Source: CAVQDV01 sp963711375 (lineage in GTDB: Bacteria; Pseudomonadota; Gammaproteobacteria; Coxiellales; Coxiellaceae). Taken from it: DNA of 64,000 nucleotides. Positions 62,242-64,000 of the stretch are shown here, in pieces. The notes beneath the pieces were generated by a model. The model was not told where the DNA came from and did not search any database. It saw only the letters and a program-made list of their open reading frames with translations. The position numbers were made by a program, and so were the translations under genes. The stretch spans positions 248,001 to 312,000 of the forward strand of contig CAVQDV010000005.1 of assembly GCA_963711375.1 (NCBI GenBank), read 5' to 3'. Numbering within the stretch: the first letter of the stretch is position 1; every line of letters starts with the position of its first letter.

Positions 62242-62271
62242 TTGTGCAATTAAAAACCCCTAGTGTAGAAT
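62242..62271 (+). promoter_or_regulatory. Candidate promoter of the PEP-utilising gene
   Basis: TTGTGC (62242-62247), an 18-base spacer and TAGAAT (62266-62271) lie 45 bp before ATG 62317. The hexamers match 4/6 and 5/6 of consensus. Confidence 0.4.
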
Positions 62272-62316
62272 GATCGAGTAGGGATTATTACCTTCAATTA
62301 ATTCAAGGAAGATAAC

Positions 62317-63957
62317 ATGCCCAAGTCAGACTTAGGTGAAAAAATTAATTTTGAAGCTCCTGGGCCTGGGTCATGGAAACAAGATCCAGTACATTTCCCC
62401 CGTCCAATGACGCGTTATTACCAAGAGACTTACGTACCCCCCTTTCAAAGAGGCTCGAAGGAAAGTGCCCGCTTCTACGGATTCTTGATCGATGGCACAC
62501 TGGTCGGCTTTGTAAATGGATTCACCTACTTTCAGGGAGTACCGGTGCTTGAGAATGAAATCTCCAAATGCTCTAAACGCGCAGAAGAAGTCTTTGCGAA
62601 AAAACTCTGGAGGGAGCAGCTACGCGACTGGGATGAAAATTCCAAACCATCCACTATTGCCGCACATCGCAAGTTGCAATCTATTGATCCGGACATACTC
62701 TCTGACGCTGAGTTAATCACTTATCTGAAGCAATGTCGTGATCATCATTCAGCTATGATAGCCCAGCATATGTTTTTTACTCCTGCGGCCTTGCTTCCAC
62801 TTGGGGACTTCCTCGCCCATGTGAGGAAATGGACAAAGCTACCTGTGTCCGATCTACTTAGTTTGATGCGTGGCTCTTCAAATGTGTCCTCTGGTGGATC
62901 TGAAGAGATGGAGCACCTCAAATTGGCATTCACCAAAGACCCACAAGCACGTGATATTCTTAACTCCGATGGTGAAGCTCACGAAGTGATTAGCGTACTT
63001 ACCTCGCTTGGGGGAGATACCGGAAACGCCATTCGTGGATACCTTGACTTAGTCAGTAACCGCCTTGTCGATGGCTTCGACATTTCTGAACCAACAGCTA
63101 TCGAAATCCCAAGCGCACTCCTTCGTGCGATTCGAATCAGCCTTTCAGAGGAAGCCACAGCTATCTCAGATATCGAGAACCTCATTGTGAAAGTCCGTGC
63201 AAAGGTTCCACCCGAACATCAATTGGAGTTTGACGAATTACTGCAAGAGGCTCGCCTCATTTATCGCTTGCGTGACGAGCGTGGTATTTACAGCGATATT
63301 TGGGCCGCTGGCATCATGCGGCGTGCAGCCTTATCGGCAGGTCGACGAGTCGCCAGTCGAGGTCGTATCACTACCCCTCATCAAATGCTTGAGGCTAGCC
63401 TTGATGAGATGTGTGATCTAGTCTCGGCCGTTGGCGGGCCGTCTGATGAGGAGCTTGCTCAGCGTGCTATGTACCGAACCACTCACACTGCCAAAGAGGC
63501 TCCTCCTTTGCTTGGTCCACCCAATCCGCCTCAGCTAGACCTCACGACTCTGCCTCCTCTACTTGCCCGTCTCCAACGTGCCATTTTAATAAGTTCCGAT
63601 GAAGTCTTTGAAGGCAGTACAACCATTAATGAGGAAAAGCTTCTCTTTGGTCTTGCAGCCAGCAAGGGTGTTTATGAAGGACCAGCTCGCCGCGTCAAAA
63701 GTTCATCAGAGTTTGGCCGGATCACAAAGGGAGATGTGCTCGTCACCGAATCAACCACTGAAGCATTTAACATCCTTTTTCCCCTCCTTGGCGGGATCAT
63801 TACTGATAATGGAGGCCTGCTATCACACGCGGCCATTATATCTCGCGAATATGGAATTCCTGGGGTAGTTGGAACACGAGAAGGAACTGAACGCATCCGC
63901 GATGGTGTCCGCGTTCGTGTGGATGGAGATAAAGGTGAAGTCACGGTGCTAGAATGA
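62317..63957 (+). CDS. PEP-utilising mobile-domain protein
   Basis: A 546-residue protein. The C-terminal 100 residues are a PEP-utilising swivelling domain with the phospho-accepting His: GGIITDNGGLLSHAAIISREYG, then GIPGVVGTREGTERIRDG. The N-terminal 440 residues are largely helical and match the middle part of PEP synthase/rifampin phosphotransferase-like proteins only weakly; an ATP-grasp domain is not visible. ATG 62317 follows AAGGAAGATAAC. The stop overlaps the next ATG (ATGA). Base composition looks richer in GC than the neighbours, hinting at transfer. A split two-gene phosphotransferase is likely. Confidence 0.7.
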   Translation: MPKSDLGEKINFEAPGPGSWKQDPVHFPRPMTRYYQETYVPPFQRGSKESARFYGFLIDGTLVGFVNGFTYFQGVPVLENEISKCSKRAEEVFAKKLWREQLRDWDENSKPSTIAAHRKLQSIDPDILSDAELITYLKQCRDHHSAMIAQHMFFTPAALLPLGDFLAHVRKWTKLPVSDLLSLMRGSSNVSSGGSEEMEHLKLAFTKDPQARDILNSDGEAHEVISVLTSLGGDTGNAIRGYLDLVSNRLVDGFDISEPTAIEIPSALLRAIRISLSEEATAISDIENLIVKVRAKVPPEHQLEFDELLQEARLIYRLRDERGIYSDIWAAGIMRRAALSAGRRVASRGRITTPHQMLEASLDEMCDLVSAVGGPSDEELAQRAMYRTTHTAKEAPPLLGPPNPPQLDLTTLPPLLARLQRAILISSDEVFEGSTTINEEKLLFGLAASKGVYEGPARRVKSSSEFGRITKGDVLVTESTTEAFNILFPLLGGIITDNGGLLSHAAIISREYGIPGVVGTREGTERIRDGVRVRVDGDKGEVTVLE

Positions 63958-64000
63958 AAAAAGTTGTCCCATTTGCAGAAGCTTTCGAGGTATCACTCTA
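63954..64000 (+). CDS. Start of a coupled gene, cut by window edge
   Basis: ATG 63954 overlaps the preceding stop by 4 bp and reads MKKVVPFAEAFEVSL to the window end. The translational coupling suggests a partner of the PEP-utilising protein, for example the missing ATP-binding half, but 15 codons cannot show it. Confidence 0.5.
   Translation, partial: MKKVVPFAEAFEVSL

Noticed and set aside
1..64000. tRNA or rRNA genes
   Set aside because: I looked for T-arm GTTCRANNC and cloverleaf patterns by eye and found none convincing; a covariance-model scan would be decisive.

Overview
The window reads as chromosomal DNA of a low-GC gammaproteobacterium. Gamma-type gene sets (mreBCD-yhdP-tldD, gatCAB, lepA-rnc-era-recO, tilS/accA, a single-ORF msrBA, lpxH) sit beside traits common in host-associated Legionellales/Coxiella-like bacteria. 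These include an ankyrin-repeat membrane protein, a membrane protein ending in a perfect CaaX box, a POT-family peptide transporter, and much IS, group II intron and gene debris. The order-level placement is inference from gene content only.

Layout. 1-6924 (minus): mreB-mreC-mreD-yhdP-tldD, an envelope operon; tldD runs off the left edge. 7204-10402 (plus): gatC-gatA-gatB. 10403-23260 is an accessory region: a CMP/dCMP-type deaminase, a higBA toxin-antitoxin pair, a group II intron reverse transcriptase relic split by a 246-bp MITE-like element, a HEPN-like protein, an ankyrin protein, a POT transporter, a GNAT acetyltransferase, a DUF1399-like protein, a transposase inactivated by one nonsense codon, a SEC-C protein, a GNAT fragment, an antitoxin relic, and a YhcG-type nuclease overlapping a tyrosine recombinase.

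23381-39216 (minus) is a closely packed train: gltX, cysS, nfeD, slipin, a giant cyclic beta-1,2-glucan synthase, galU and three minor pilins (pilV/W/X-like). GalU makes UDP-glucose, the donor for the glucan synthase next to it. 39327-42591: SDR, hemerythrin-like protein, msrBA and lpxH. 42661-44311: three tandem secreted Gly/Tyr/His-rich proteins sharing a C-terminal C-x6-C-x13-C-x7-C module, followed by a fourth small secreted Cys protein. 44368-47124: a divergent SDR and an Aquifex-type aconitase. 47306-48406: an IS110-family transposase. 48890-51949: an operon of a GCS2/YbdK-like ligase, a double cNMP-binding-fold protein and a class II glutamine amidotransferase. 52453-53346: an unknown protein. 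53619-57670 (minus): lepA-rnc-era-recO without lepB. 57717-59732: the CaaX membrane protein. 59837-62160: accA-tilS. 62317-end (plus): a PEP-utilising 'mobile domain' protein overlapping a second gene cut by the right edge.

A dispersed palindrome (core TTCCCGCT-WW-AGCGGGAA, up to 28 bp) recurs at least eight times, mostly 5-11 bp after stop codons. It is probably a REP-like element doubling as a transcription terminator, and one copy supplies the last codons of the pilX-like gene. No tRNA, rRNA or CRISPR array was recognised.
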